Shown piece after piece: positions 36,994 through 45,080 of a DNA stretch of 64,000 nucleotides. The DNA is taken from assembly GCF_022513565.1 (NCBI RefSeq), contig NZ_JAKWBE010000020.1:62001-126000 (forward strand), given 5' to 3'. The position numbers were made by a program, and so were the translations under genes. Below the pieces are notes generated by a model, which ran no database searches, was not told where the DNA came from, and saw only the letters and a program-made list of their open reading frames with translations. Position 1 is the stretch's first letter. Each line of letters starts with the position of its first letter. Source of the DNA: Streptomyces gilvus. Its GTDB lineage: Bacteria > Actinomycetota > Actinomycetes > Streptomycetales > Streptomycetaceae.

Positions 36994-39044
36994 GGCGCTT
37001 CCGCCGCGGTCGGCTGCCGAGGGCCGCACTCGTTGCGCTCCTGGTGCTGCCGCTGCTGTACGGCGCGCTGTACCTGTGGTCGTTCTGGGACCCCTACGGC
37101 CGCCTGGACCGCGTCCCCGTGGCGCTCGTCAACGACGACAAGGGGGCGACCGCCGACGGCAAGAAGGTCACCGCGGGCGACGACATCGTCGACGGGCTGC
37201 GGGAGAGCGACACCTTCGAGTGGCACGAGGTGAGCGACGCCCAGGCCCGCAGAGGGCTGGAGAACGGCACGTACTACCTGTCGCTGACCCTGCCCGCCGA
37301 CTTCAGCGAGCGGATCGCCTCCAGTTCGGGCGACTCCCCGCAGACCGGTGCGCTGCAGGTGCGTACGAACGACGCGAACAACTACATCGTCGGGCAGATC
37401 TCCCGCACCGTCTTCAACGAGGTCCGCTCGGCCGCGTCCACCAAGGCGTCGCGCACCTTCCTGGACCGGATCTTCGTCTCGTTCTCCGACATCCACGACA
37501 AGACCGTGGCGGCCGCGAAGGGGGCCGACACGCTCCACGGCGGCATCGGAAAGGCGGAGAAGGGCTCCCAGGACCTCGCCGACGGGCTCAAGGAGGCCAA
37601 GAGCGGCAGCGGCAGGCTCGCCACGGGGCTGAAGAAGCTCGACTCCGGGGCGGGCGCCCTCCAGGACGGCTCGCAGCAGGTCGCCGACGGCACCCAGACG
37701 CTCGCCGACCGGGTCGACGGGGTCTACGCGAAGGCCGGCCCGTTCCTGAAGGACAACGAGAAGACCATCGGCGACACGGCCCGGCTGGTCGCCGACTCGG
37801 CGGGGACGGTCAAGGACAACCTGGACGTCCTCGTGAAACTCGCGCCGGGCGCGGCGAAGACCGCACACGCCTCCGCCGCCGTCCTGGACGACGTCTACAG
37901 GACCCGCTGCCGGAGCGCCCCGCTGCCCGACCCGGCCTGTCCCGACCTGAAGAAGGCCCGGCAGGCGGCCGACGACGTGGCAGCCGTCGCCGACGACCTC
38001 AACACCCTCGTCGCCGACCAGGACGGCGACCTGAAGACGATGAGGGCCGACCTCGGCACCCTCCAGCAGCAGGCCCGCGCCCTCTCCGAGCGCGCCCCAC
38101 ACCTCTACGAGGACGTCAACACGGCTGTCAAGCAGATCAACAAGCTCAACGCCGGCGCCCACCAGGTCGCCGCGGGCGCGAGGAAGCTGCACTCCGGGCT
38201 CGGCACGGCCCGTACGGGAGCGGACGAGCTGGACGCGGGCCTGGGCACCGCCGAGTCGGGCGCCGAGACGCTGAGCGGCGGGATGTACCGGCTGGCGGAC
38301 GGCTCCCAGAAGCTCGCCGGTGGACTGCACGACGGCGCCGGGAAGATCCCCGACTACGACAAGAAGGACCGCGACGAACGCACCGGCGTCATGGCCGACC
38401 CCGTCCGCCTGGCCTCCCACGACCTGCACAAGGCGCCCAACTACGGCACCGGATTCGCCCCGTACTTCATCCCGTTGTCGCTGTGGGTGGGCGCGATGGT
38501 GGCGTACATGCTGATCCCGCCGCTCAACCGGCGTGCCCTGGGCGTGGGCTCGTCCGCGTGGCGGATCGCCTTCGCCGGCTGGCTGCCGGTCGTCGCGGTC
38601 GGGGTGCTGCAGGTGAGCGCGCTGATGGACGTCCTGCACTGGGCGATCGGCCTTGAGATGCTGCGGGCGGCCGGCACGATCGGCTTCCTGTTCCTGGTGG
38701 CGGCCTGTTTCGCGGCGATCGTCCAGTGGCTCAACGCCCGCTTCGGCCCCGCGGGCAGAATCCTCGTCCTCGCGTTGCTGATGCTCCAGCTGACCTCGGC
38801 CGGCGGCACGTACCCCGTGGAGACCAGCCCGGGCTTCTTCAACGCCATCCATCCGTTCCTGCCGATGAGCTACGTCGTGGAGGCGCTCAGGCGGCTCATC
38901 ACGGGCGGCGGCCTCGGACCGGTGTGGCACGCGTGCGTGGTGCTCGTCGGCTTCACCGCGGGCGCCCTCGCGCTGACCGCGGTGTCGGCCCGCCGCCGCC
39001 AGGTGTGGACGGTGGACCGGCTGCACCCGGAGCTGAGCCTGTGA
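36960..39044 (+). CDS. YhgE/Pip family membrane protein (ABC-2-type fold)
   Basis: 694 aa. N-terminal helix (about residues 21-42), then the YhgE/Pip N-domain (RLDRVPVALVNDDKGATADGKKV), a long extracytoplasmic region with many Gly/Asp/Ala heptads (LADGLKEAKSGSGRLATGLKKLDSGAGALQDGSQQVADGTQTL), and about five C-terminal membrane helices including the FLPMSYVVEALRRLITGG segment of ABC-2 transporters. Relatives are the phage-infection protein Pip and ESX-like or small-molecule exporters; cargo unknown. AAGGAG lies before ATG 36960, inside the ATPase frame. Confidence 0.9.
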   Translation: MRSPRLAALELRRFRRGRLPRAALVALLVLPLLYGALYLWSFWDPYGRLDRVPVALVNDDKGATADGKKVTAGDDIVDGLRESDTFEWHEVSDAQARRGLENGTYYLSLTLPADFSERIASSSGDSPQTGALQVRTNDANNYIVGQISRTVFNEVRSAASTKASRTFLDRIFVSFSDIHDKTVAAAKGADTLHGGIGKAEKGSQDLADGLKEAKSGSGRLATGLKKLDSGAGALQDGSQQVADGTQTLADRVDGVYAKAGPFLKDNEKTIGDTARLVADSAGTVKDNLDVLVKLAPGAAKTAHASAAVLDDVYRTRCRSAPLPDPACPDLKKARQAADDVAAVADDLNTLVADQDGDLKTMRADLGTLQQQARALSERAPHLYEDVNTAVKQINKLNAGAHQVAAGARKLHSGLGTARTGADELDAGLGTAESGAETLSGGMYRLADGSQKLAGGLHDGAGKIPDYDKKDRDERTGVMADPVRLASHDLHKAPNYGTGFAPYFIPLSLWVGAMVAYMLIPPLNRRALGVGSSAWRIAFAGWLPVVAVGVLQVSALMDVLHWAIGLEMLRAAGTIGFLFLVAACFAAIVQWLNARFGPAGRILVLALLMLQLTSAGGTYPVETSPGFFNAIHPFLPMSYVVEALRRLITGGGLGPVWHACVVLVGFTAGALALTAVSARRRQVWTVDRLHPELSL

Positions 39045-39091
39045 TCGGGAAGAAGGCCCTGCACGGGCGCGTACCTGTGACAATCGGGGCC

Positions 39092-39721
39092 ATGGAAAGC
39101 AGCAGCACCACGTCGGGGGGCGGCACGCGCCGCGAGGCCACCCGGCAGAAGCTCTACGAGGCCGCCGTCACGCTCATCGCGGAGCAGGGCTTCTCCGCCA
39201 CGACGGTCGACGAGATCGCCGAGCGGGCCGGGGTCGCGAAGGGCACCGTCTACTACAACTTCGCGAGCAAGTCGGTCCTCTTCGAGGAGCTGCTGCGGCA
39301 CGGGGTGGGCCTGCTCACCGCCTCCCTGCGGGAGGCGGCGGAGAAGACGGCCAGGGACGGCGGCAGCAAGGTCGACGCCCTGGACGCGATGATCCGGGCG
39401 GGTCTCGTCTTCATCGACCGCTACCCGGCCTTCACCCAGCTGTACGTGGCCGAGCTGTGGCGCACCAACCGGGCCTGGCAGTCCACGCTGATGGTGGTGC
39501 GGCAGCAGGCCGTCGCCGTGGTGGAGGACGTTCTGCGCGAAGGTGTGGAGAACGGCGAGTTCAGCGACGAGATCGATGTGCCGCTTACCGCGTCGGCGCT
39601 GGTCGGCATGGTGCTGGTGGCCGCCCTGGACTGGCAGTCCTTCCAGCCCGAGCGCTCCCTGGACGATGTCCACGCGGCGCTGTCCCGGCTGCTGCAGGGT
39701 CGGGTCAGCGGCCACCGCTGA
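39092..39721 (+). CDS. TetR/AcrR family transcriptional regulator
   Basis: 209 aa. N-terminal helix-turn-helix (about residues 15-62): TRQKLYEAAVTLIAEQGFSATTVDEIAERAGVAKGTVYYNF, followed by a helical ligand domain with the C-terminal TetR_C segment PLTASALVGMVLVAALDWQSF. It lies 47 bp after the YhgE gene and probably represses the operon through the palindrome at 36207. No good Shine-Dalgarno before ATG 39092; GACAAT ends 7 nt upstream, so a separate leaderless transcript is possible. Confidence 0.92.
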   Translation: MESSSTTSGGGTRREATRQKLYEAAVTLIAEQGFSATTVDEIAERAGVAKGTVYYNFASKSVLFEELLRHGVGLLTASLREAAEKTARDGGSKVDALDAMIRAGLVFIDRYPAFTQLYVAELWRTNRAWQSTLMVVRQQAVAVVEDVLREGVENGEFSDEIDVPLTASALVGMVLVAALDWQSFQPERSLDDVHAALSRLLQGRVSGHR

Positions 39722-40193
39722 ACCGACGGCACCGCGGAGCCGAACGGCACCGCCGAGCACACGAAAGCGCCGGTCCGCTCTGGCCGCGTCCCCCGCGGGC
39801 CACCTCGAACCGGCGCCTTCTCGTGCTCCCCCGTTCTCTCTTCTCCCCCGTTCCCCCCGTTGGGACCCCCGTCGTGGTCGTTCCCCCGGGTTCCCCCGTG
39901 CCTCGCTCCCGCCGACCACCGCCGGCGGAAGGAGCGGATCGCGGGCCGCTCCGTTCCGGCGCCCCGTGTCGCCGGTGCCGGAGCCGCGCCCCTTCTCCGT
40001 GTCACCACTTTCTCGTTCACGCAGGTCGGGCCCCATCCGCGCGCGTACTCATCTCACTCACTAGGTACGGATACTCAGTTCTGCGCGCTCACCCCCAGGA
40101 CGCCGTGTTGCCCACTGGTTACGATCGCCCCCGTGTCCGTACTCCCTCTGGCCGGTTCGGTGACTGTCAGTGGCGATCGCTAAAGTCGCGGGC
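39722..40193. other. Gene-free stretch with pyrimidine-rich tract
   Basis: No convincing gene. At about 39825-39910 the plus strand is nearly all C and T with repeated CCCCCGTT words. The last 20 bases before 40194 hold a possible promoter (TAAAGT at 40181-40186) and TGACTGTCA at 40161-40169. Confidence 0.5.
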
Positions 40194-41702
40194 ATGGGAC
40201 GGATCGCGGTGATCGGCGCCGGGATGGGCGCGATGGCGGCCGCCGCCCGGCTGGCCGTGGCGGGCCACCGGGTGACGGTGTACGAGCGTACGGAGACGTA
40301 CGGCGGTGCGGTGCGCCGGTTCGAGCGGGACGGGTTCGGTTTCGACACCGGGCCCGGGCTGCTGACGCTGCCCGCCGTGTACCGCGACCTGTTCCTCAAG
40401 ACGGGCAAGGAGCCACTGGAGGACCGCGTCGAGCTGGTCCAGGTCGATCCGTCGTCACGGCACGTGTTCGCGGACGGCACGGCGGTGTCCCTGCCGAACG
40501 CCTCACGCGCGGGCGTGGTCGCGGCCCTGGACGAGGCGCTGGGCGCGGGGGCCGGACAGCGCTGGGGCGACTTCCTGGTGCGGGCCCGGGAGGCCTGGGA
40601 CCGCACCCGCAGGCCCCTGCTGGAGGAGCCCCTGTGGCCGAACTGGCAGGTGCTGGCGGAACGCGAGCCCTATCCGGCGGTACCGCACAAGAAGCTGCTG
40701 CGGACCCGGCGGGCGTCGACCCTGGCGGAGATCGGGGCGTGGGAGCTGCGCGATCCGCGTCTGGCCGCGCTGTTGGACGGTTACGCCCTCGCGCACGGTG
40801 TGGACCCCGGCACCGCTCCGGCGAGCGCGGCGGTGCTGCCGTACATGGAGCACGCGTTCGGTACCTGGTATGTGCGCGGTGGCGTGAGGGAGTTGGCCCG
40901 TGCGGTGTACGAGCGGTGCGTCGCGCGGAAGGTCGAGTTCGTCTTCGGCGCGGAGGTCACCCGGGTACTGGACAAGGACGGCCGGGCGGCCGGGATCGAG
41001 CTGGCCGACGGGACGGTGGCGGAGGCGGACACCGTCGTCGGGGCGGGCCCGTGGCGCATGCGCGGGCTTGTACGGGGGCGGGAGCCGTACGGCACGAAGG
41101 ACCTCGCACCCCACGCCGAGGACCGGCACCCCGGCCGCGTGGTGGTGTGCCTCGCGCTGCGCGGCGCGCGGGAGTCGGGGGCGGTGCACCGCACGGTGGT
41201 GCACTCCGACGACGCCGAGGGCGAACTCGACCTGTTCCGGCACGGGCACACGCCCGACCGGCCGACGGTCCGCGTCGACCGCCCGGATGACCCCGCCCTT
41301 CGCCCGGACGCCGATCACGAGTCGGTGGTCCTGACGGCGACGGTGCCCTCCGCCGCGGAGTACGACTGGGCCGCGCCCGGCGCCGCCGACGCCTTCGCGG
41401 ACCGGATGGTGGCCGCCGCCGAGCGCGCGGTGCCGGAACTGCGCCGGCGGACGCTGTGGCGGGAGGTCCGCACTCCCGTGCACACCGGACAGGAGACGGG
41501 CGCCGAGGGCGGTGCCGTGCCCCCGCCCTCGCTCGCCGGTGGGGAAGGCACCCTGCATCCCGCCAACACCACCGCCGTCCCCGGTCTGTTCAGCGTCGGC
41601 GGCTGGTCGCACCCCGGTGGTGGGCTCGCCCATGCCGGGATGTCGGGTGCGCTCGTGGCCGGGCTGATCGTGGAGGGGGCGGAGTTCCGGGGGTCCCAGT
41701 GA
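40194..41702 (+). CDS. FAD/NAD(P)-dependent oxidoreductase of the carotenoid-desaturase (CrtI) type
   Basis: 502 aa. N-terminal dinucleotide-binding loop RIAVIGAGMGAMAAAARLAVAGHRVTVYERTETYGGAVR; GFDTGPGLLTLPAVYRDLF and the C-terminal VGGWSHPGGGLAHAGMSGALVAGLI match phytoene-desaturase-like flavoproteins. No carotenoid genes are nearby, so the substrate is open. ATG 40194 has no Shine-Dalgarno; TAAAGT lies exactly 7 nt upstream, suggesting a leaderless mRNA. Convergent with the next gene. Confidence 0.86.
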   Translation: MGRIAVIGAGMGAMAAAARLAVAGHRVTVYERTETYGGAVRRFERDGFGFDTGPGLLTLPAVYRDLFLKTGKEPLEDRVELVQVDPSSRHVFADGTAVSLPNASRAGVVAALDEALGAGAGQRWGDFLVRAREAWDRTRRPLLEEPLWPNWQVLAEREPYPAVPHKKLLRTRRASTLAEIGAWELRDPRLAALLDGYALAHGVDPGTAPASAAVLPYMEHAFGTWYVRGGVRELARAVYERCVARKVEFVFGAEVTRVLDKDGRAAGIELADGTVAEADTVVGAGPWRMRGLVRGREPYGTKDLAPHAEDRHPGRVVVCLALRGARESGAVHRTVVHSDDAEGELDLFRHGHTPDRPTVRVDRPDDPALRPDADHESVVLTATVPSAAEYDWAAPGAADAFADRMVAAAERAVPELRRRTLWREVRTPVHTGQETGAEGGAVPPPSLAGGEGTLHPANTTAVPGLFSVGGWSHPGGGLAHAGMSGALVAGLIVEGAEFRGSQ

Positions 41703-41729
41703 GGGGTCCGGTCCAGGGCTGAGGAAGGC

Positions 41730-42722
41730 TCAGAACCGGTACTGCTGCTCGTCGTAGCCGGTGCCGTGACCCTGGTTCTGGCCCTGGCCGTCGCCCTGGT
41801 AGGGGTACTGCTGCTCCTGCGGGAGCTCGCCGCCGTACGTCTCGTCCGTGCGCTGCTGCGGGACCCACACCCCGCCGGAGGGGGTCTCGGTGCCGTACGT
41901 GCCGGTGCCGTACTGGTCCTGCGTGTACCCCTGCTGGTCGTACTGGCCGTACGAGGCGTCGTAGCCGCCGCCGTAGGTCTGGGTGCCGATGTACGGGTCG
42001 GAGTAGGCCGCGTACTGCTGCTGGCCGCCGGCGTCGTAGCCGTACTGCTGCTGGTTGTAGCCGGAGTAGTCGTACCCGTAGGTCTGGTCGGCGCCCTGGG
42101 CGGCCGTCGCGTACTGGTCCTGGGACTGGCTGGCGTTCGCGTGGGACGGGTCGCCCGCCGGGTAGCCGGAGTCGCCGCCGTATACGCCGTAGGAGCCGGT
42201 GTCCTCCTCCAGGGGCTGCGGCTCGTACACCATGGTGGACTCGGCGGCCGTGGGCTGGGGGGAACGCGCGGGGGTGAAGACGTCGTCGCGGTCGTAGTCG
42301 TCGTCCGCGCCGAAGGACGCGCCGTCCTGGGCGTAGGGGCGCCCCTCGCCGTACCCGGCGTCCGTGGCGGCCGACTCCAGGTCGGAGACCTCGAGGGCCG
42401 GGTCCTCGCGGTCCGCCTTGCCGCGGCGGCGCTTGCTGGTGACGCCGAGCAGATCGCCCTCGCCCTCGGGGCGCTTGACCGCCCAGCCGGCCGAGAAGCC
42501 ACGGCGGAAGGACAGGGTGACGTACGTCTGCCCGACCGCGAACGCGGCCGCGCCCAGGCCGATGACGACCACCGACCCCATCAGCACCCCGACGACCACG
42601 CCGAGGAAGCCGACGAACGCGAGCAGCCGCCAGCGCAGGCGCGCCTTGTACTGCAGCAGCACCTCACCCAGCAGCCACAGCGCGACGATGCCGAACGCGA
42701 TGTAGAGGACCGTCCAGCCCAT
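41730..42722 (-). CDS. Membrane protein with long Tyr/Gln/Gly-rich low-complexity tail
   Basis: 330 aa. Two membrane helices in the first about 75 residues (VLYIAFGIVALWLLGEVLL; LLAFVGFLGVVVGVLMGSVVVIGLG), then TYVTLSFRRGFSAGWAVKRPEGEG, and from about residue 130 a disordered cytosolic tail; the last 150 residues are dominated by Tyr, Gln, Gly, Ser and Asp (for example YSGYNQQQYGYDAGGQQQY). Such composition resembles condensate-forming or prion-like domains. GGGAGAGGGG precedes ATG 42722. Function unknown. Confidence 0.82.
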   Translation of the reverse strand: MGWTVLYIAFGIVALWLLGEVLLQYKARLRWRLLAFVGFLGVVVGVLMGSVVVIGLGAAAFAVGQTYVTLSFRRGFSAGWAVKRPEGEGDLLGVTSKRRRGKADREDPALEVSDLESAATDAGYGEGRPYAQDGASFGADDDYDRDDVFTPARSPQPTAAESTMVYEPQPLEEDTGSYGVYGGDSGYPAGDPSHANASQSQDQYATAAQGADQTYGYDYSGYNQQQYGYDAGGQQQYAAYSDPYIGTQTYGGGYDASYGQYDQQGYTQDQYGTGTYGTETPSGGVWVPQQRTDETYGGELPQEQQYPYQGDGQGQNQGHGTGYDEQQYRF

Positions 42723-42778
42723 GTACGCCCCTCTCCCAGTGACCGCTACGCAGTGTGTCGTATACCCGTGCGGCCGGT

Positions 42779-43702
42779 CTAGGCCTGCGGGGAGTGGTGC
42801 AGGCCCAGGTTCTCGTAGATTTCCAGCGACGCCGTGGAGTTGTTGAGCGTGATGAAGTGCAGTCCGGGCACTCCCTCGGCGAGCAACCGCGCGCAGAACT
42901 CCGTGGCGAATTCGATACCAATGGAGCGTACAGCGGCCGGATCGTCTTCTGCTGTGAGGATCCGCTCTTTCAGGGCGGACGGGATGTGGGCGTTGCTGAG
43001 CTGTGGCAACCGCTCCAGCATCCTCACACTCGTCACCGGCATCACCTCGGGGATGACCGGGGTCTCGCAGCCCGCCGTCGCGACCCGGTCGCGCAGCCGC
43101 AGATACGACTCGGGCTGGAAGAACATCTGCGTGATGGCGTAGTCGGCGCCGGCCCGGCACTTGTCGACGAAGCGCGTCACGTCGGCGTCCCAGTCGGCGG
43201 AGCGCGGGTGCATCTCCGGGAAGGCCGCCACGCCGACGCAGAAGTCGCCCGACTCCTTGATGAGCCGGACGAGTTCGGCGGCGTAGGTCAGGCCGTGCGG
43301 GTGCGGCACCCACTCGCCCATGGGGTCGCCGGGCGGGTCGCCGCGCACGGCGAGGATGTTGCGGATCCCGGCGTCGGCGTACTGGCCGATGATGTTGCGC
43401 AGTTCGGCGATGGAGTGGTTGACCGCGGTGAGGTGGGCGACCGGGGTGAGGGTGGTGTCCGCGACGATCTGCTGGGTCTCCTTGACGGTGCCCGCGCGGG
43501 TGGAGCCGCCGGCGCCGTACGTCACGGAGACGAAGTCCGGGGCGACCGCCTCGACCCTCCGGAGCGCACTCCACAGACTGCGCTCGCCCTTGGGCGTCTT
43601 GGGTGCCGAGAACTCGAAGGAGTACGTCGTCCTGCCCGTGGCGAGCATGTCACGCACAGTGCGTGCGCGGTCCGTCCTGGTGGATGCGGTTCCGAGGGCC
43701 AT
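42779..43702 (-). CDS. metF: 5,10-methylenetetrahydrofolate reductase
   Basis: 307-aa FAD enzyme making 5-methyl-THF for methionine synthesis. TIM-barrel signatures SFEFSAPKTPKGE, VSVTYGAGGS, GIRNILAVRGDPP, AFPEMHP, ADYAITQMFFQPESY and PGLHFITLNNS are intact. No Shine-Dalgarno at ATG 43702; TAACCT lies 6 nt upstream, compatible with a leaderless transcript. Confidence 0.96.
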   Translation of the reverse strand: MALGTASTRTDRARTVRDMLATGRTTYSFEFSAPKTPKGERSLWSALRRVEAVAPDFVSVTYGAGGSTRAGTVKETQQIVADTTLTPVAHLTAVNHSIAELRNIIGQYADAGIRNILAVRGDPPGDPMGEWVPHPHGLTYAAELVRLIKESGDFCVGVAAFPEMHPRSADWDADVTRFVDKCRAGADYAITQMFFQPESYLRLRDRVATAGCETPVIPEVMPVTSVRMLERLPQLSNAHIPSALKERILTAEDDPAAVRSIGIEFATEFCARLLAEGVPGLHFITLNNSTASLEIYENLGLHHSPQA

Positions 43703-43836
43703 ACCCGCAGGTTAACCAGGGGGGCGCGGTCCCCCAACCGAGTCCCGGGAATTTGCCCGAATTGCCACCCTGCTGTCCACCCCTTGGACACCCGGGCGGG
43801 ACGCGGGGACCAGACGTACGGGCCGGACACCGCCCG

Positions 43837-44493
43837 TCACGGTTGCCGCAGTCGCTTGGCGAACTCCGCCGCCGCGGCGCCCGGATCGTCCGCCTCGGTG
43901 ATCGCGCGGACCACCACGACCCGGCGGGCGCCGGCCTCCAGCACCTCGTCGAGGTTGCCGAGGTCGATCCCGCCGATGGCGAACCAGGGGCGGTCGGTGC
44001 CGAGGGCGGCGGTGTGCCGGACCAGACCGAGGCCGGGGGCGTGCCGTCCGGGTTTGGTGGGGGTGGGCCAGCAGGGGCCGGTGCAGAAGTAGTCGACGCC
44101 GTCCTGGACGGCGGCCGCCTCGGCCTCCGCCTCCGCGTGGGTGGAGCGGCCGATGAGGACGTCGTCGCCGAGGATCGCGCGGGCGGCGGGCACCGGCAGG
44201 TCCCCCTGGCCGAGGTGGAGCACGTCCGCCGCGGCCGCGTGGGCGACGTCCGCGCGGTCGTTGACCGCCAGCAGCCGACCGTGCCGGGCGCAGGCCTCGG
44301 CGAAGACCTTCAGGTGCTCCAGCTCCTCGGCCGCCTCCATGCCCTTGTCACGCAGCTGGACGATGTCGACCCCGCCGGCCAGCACGGCGTCCAGGAACTC
44401 GGGGAGGTCACCCTGGCGCCTGCGGGCGTCCGTGCACAGGTAGACGCGGGCGTCGGCGAGCCGGGCGCGGGCGGTGGTGGCGGCGATGGACAT
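43837..44493 (-). CDS. thiE: Thiamine-phosphate synthase
   Basis: 218-aa TIM-barrel enzyme joining HMP-PP and the thiazole phosphate. VDIVQLRDKGMEAAEELEHL, LAVNDRADVAHAAAADVLHLGQGDLP, IGRSTHAEAEA, DYFCTGPCWPTPTKPG and WFAIGGIDLGNL are the substrate-binding segments. Monocistronic here, about 2.4 kb from and divergent to thiO-S-G. No riboswitch seen ahead of it. Confidence 0.96.
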   Translation of the reverse strand: MSIAATTARARLADARVYLCTDARRRQGDLPEFLDAVLAGGVDIVQLRDKGMEAAEELEHLKVFAEACARHGRLLAVNDRADVAHAAAADVLHLGQGDLPVPAARAILGDDVLIGRSTHAEAEAEAAAVQDGVDYFCTGPCWPTPTKPGRHAPGLGLVRHTAALGTDRPWFAIGGIDLGNLDEVLEAGARRVVVVRAITEADDPGAAAAEFAKRLRQP

Positions 44494-44520
44494 GCGAGGG
44501 TCCCCCGGTGTCGTTCCAGG

Positions 44521-44614
44521 CCGGCGTACGGGACGGGGCGTGCCCGCGGCCGTGGCTGCCGCGGGCCGCGGTGTGCCACGGCCGTGGCCCGGGCGGGCCC
44601 GGCCCGTACGCCGG
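44521..44614 (-). terminator. Large GC-rich hairpin after the Rv2175c-like gene
   Basis: Outer arms CCGGCGTACGGG 44521-44532 and CCCGTACGCCGG 44603-44614 are perfect; inside, GGCCGTGGC pairs with GCCACGGCC. The whole forms one long imperfect stem downstream of 44644 and upstream of thiE. Confidence 0.65.
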
Positions 44615-44643
44615 ACGGTGTTCGGATGATCAGGCTGTTCGGA

Positions 44644-45015
44644 TCAGACGGCGAGCGCCTGGGCCCGGCGCTTCACCTCCGTGCCGCGATTCTCGCTCAG
44701 GGCCTGAGCGGGGGTGCCGGGCAGGCTCTCGTCGGGGGTGAAGAGCCACTCGAGCATCTCCTCGTCGGAGAAGCCGTCGTCCCGCAGGAGCGTCAGGGTC
44801 CCGGACAGGCCCTTGACGACCTTCTGCTCGGCCCCGTCGATGAAGGCGGCGGGGACGTGCAGTGCGCGGTTCTCACCTCGGCGTACGGCGATGAGCTGGC
44901 CCTCCTTGACCAGCTGCCGGACACGCGTCACCTCGACGCCGAGCATCTCGGCGATGTCGGGCAGGGTGAGCCAGGCGGGGACGAGAGCATCGATCTTTGC
45001 GTCAATCTCGGTCAC
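44644..45015 (-). CDS. Rv2175c-like DNA-binding protein
   Basis: 123 aa. Winged-helix/MerR-like N-terminal part (AWLTLPDIAEMLGVEVTRVRQLVKEGQLIAVRRGENRALHVPAAF) and a helical C-terminal part (VKGLSGTLTLLRDDGFSDEEMLEWLF) as in Mycobacterium tuberculosis Rv2175c, a substrate of kinase PknL. GTG 45015 without clear Shine-Dalgarno. A PASTA kinase lies 4 kb away on the other strand. Confidence 0.85.
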   Translation of the reverse strand: MTEIDAKIDALVPAWLTLPDIAEMLGVEVTRVRQLVKEGQLIAVRRGENRALHVPAAFIDGAEQKVVKGLSGTLTLLRDDGFSDEEMLEWLFTPDESLPGTPAQALSENRGTEVKRRAQALAV

Positions 45016-45080
45016 GGGATTAAGCGTGCCATCCAGGACTGACAGTCGGAAGTCGGGGCCGTCCGACCAGGGCCGAAAGG

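Noticed and set aside
42722..43574. N-terminal extension of the Tyr/Gln-rich membrane protein to 614 aa
   Set aside because: Antiparallel codon shadow within metF; ATG 42722 has a strong Shine-Dalgarno and starts at a membrane helix.
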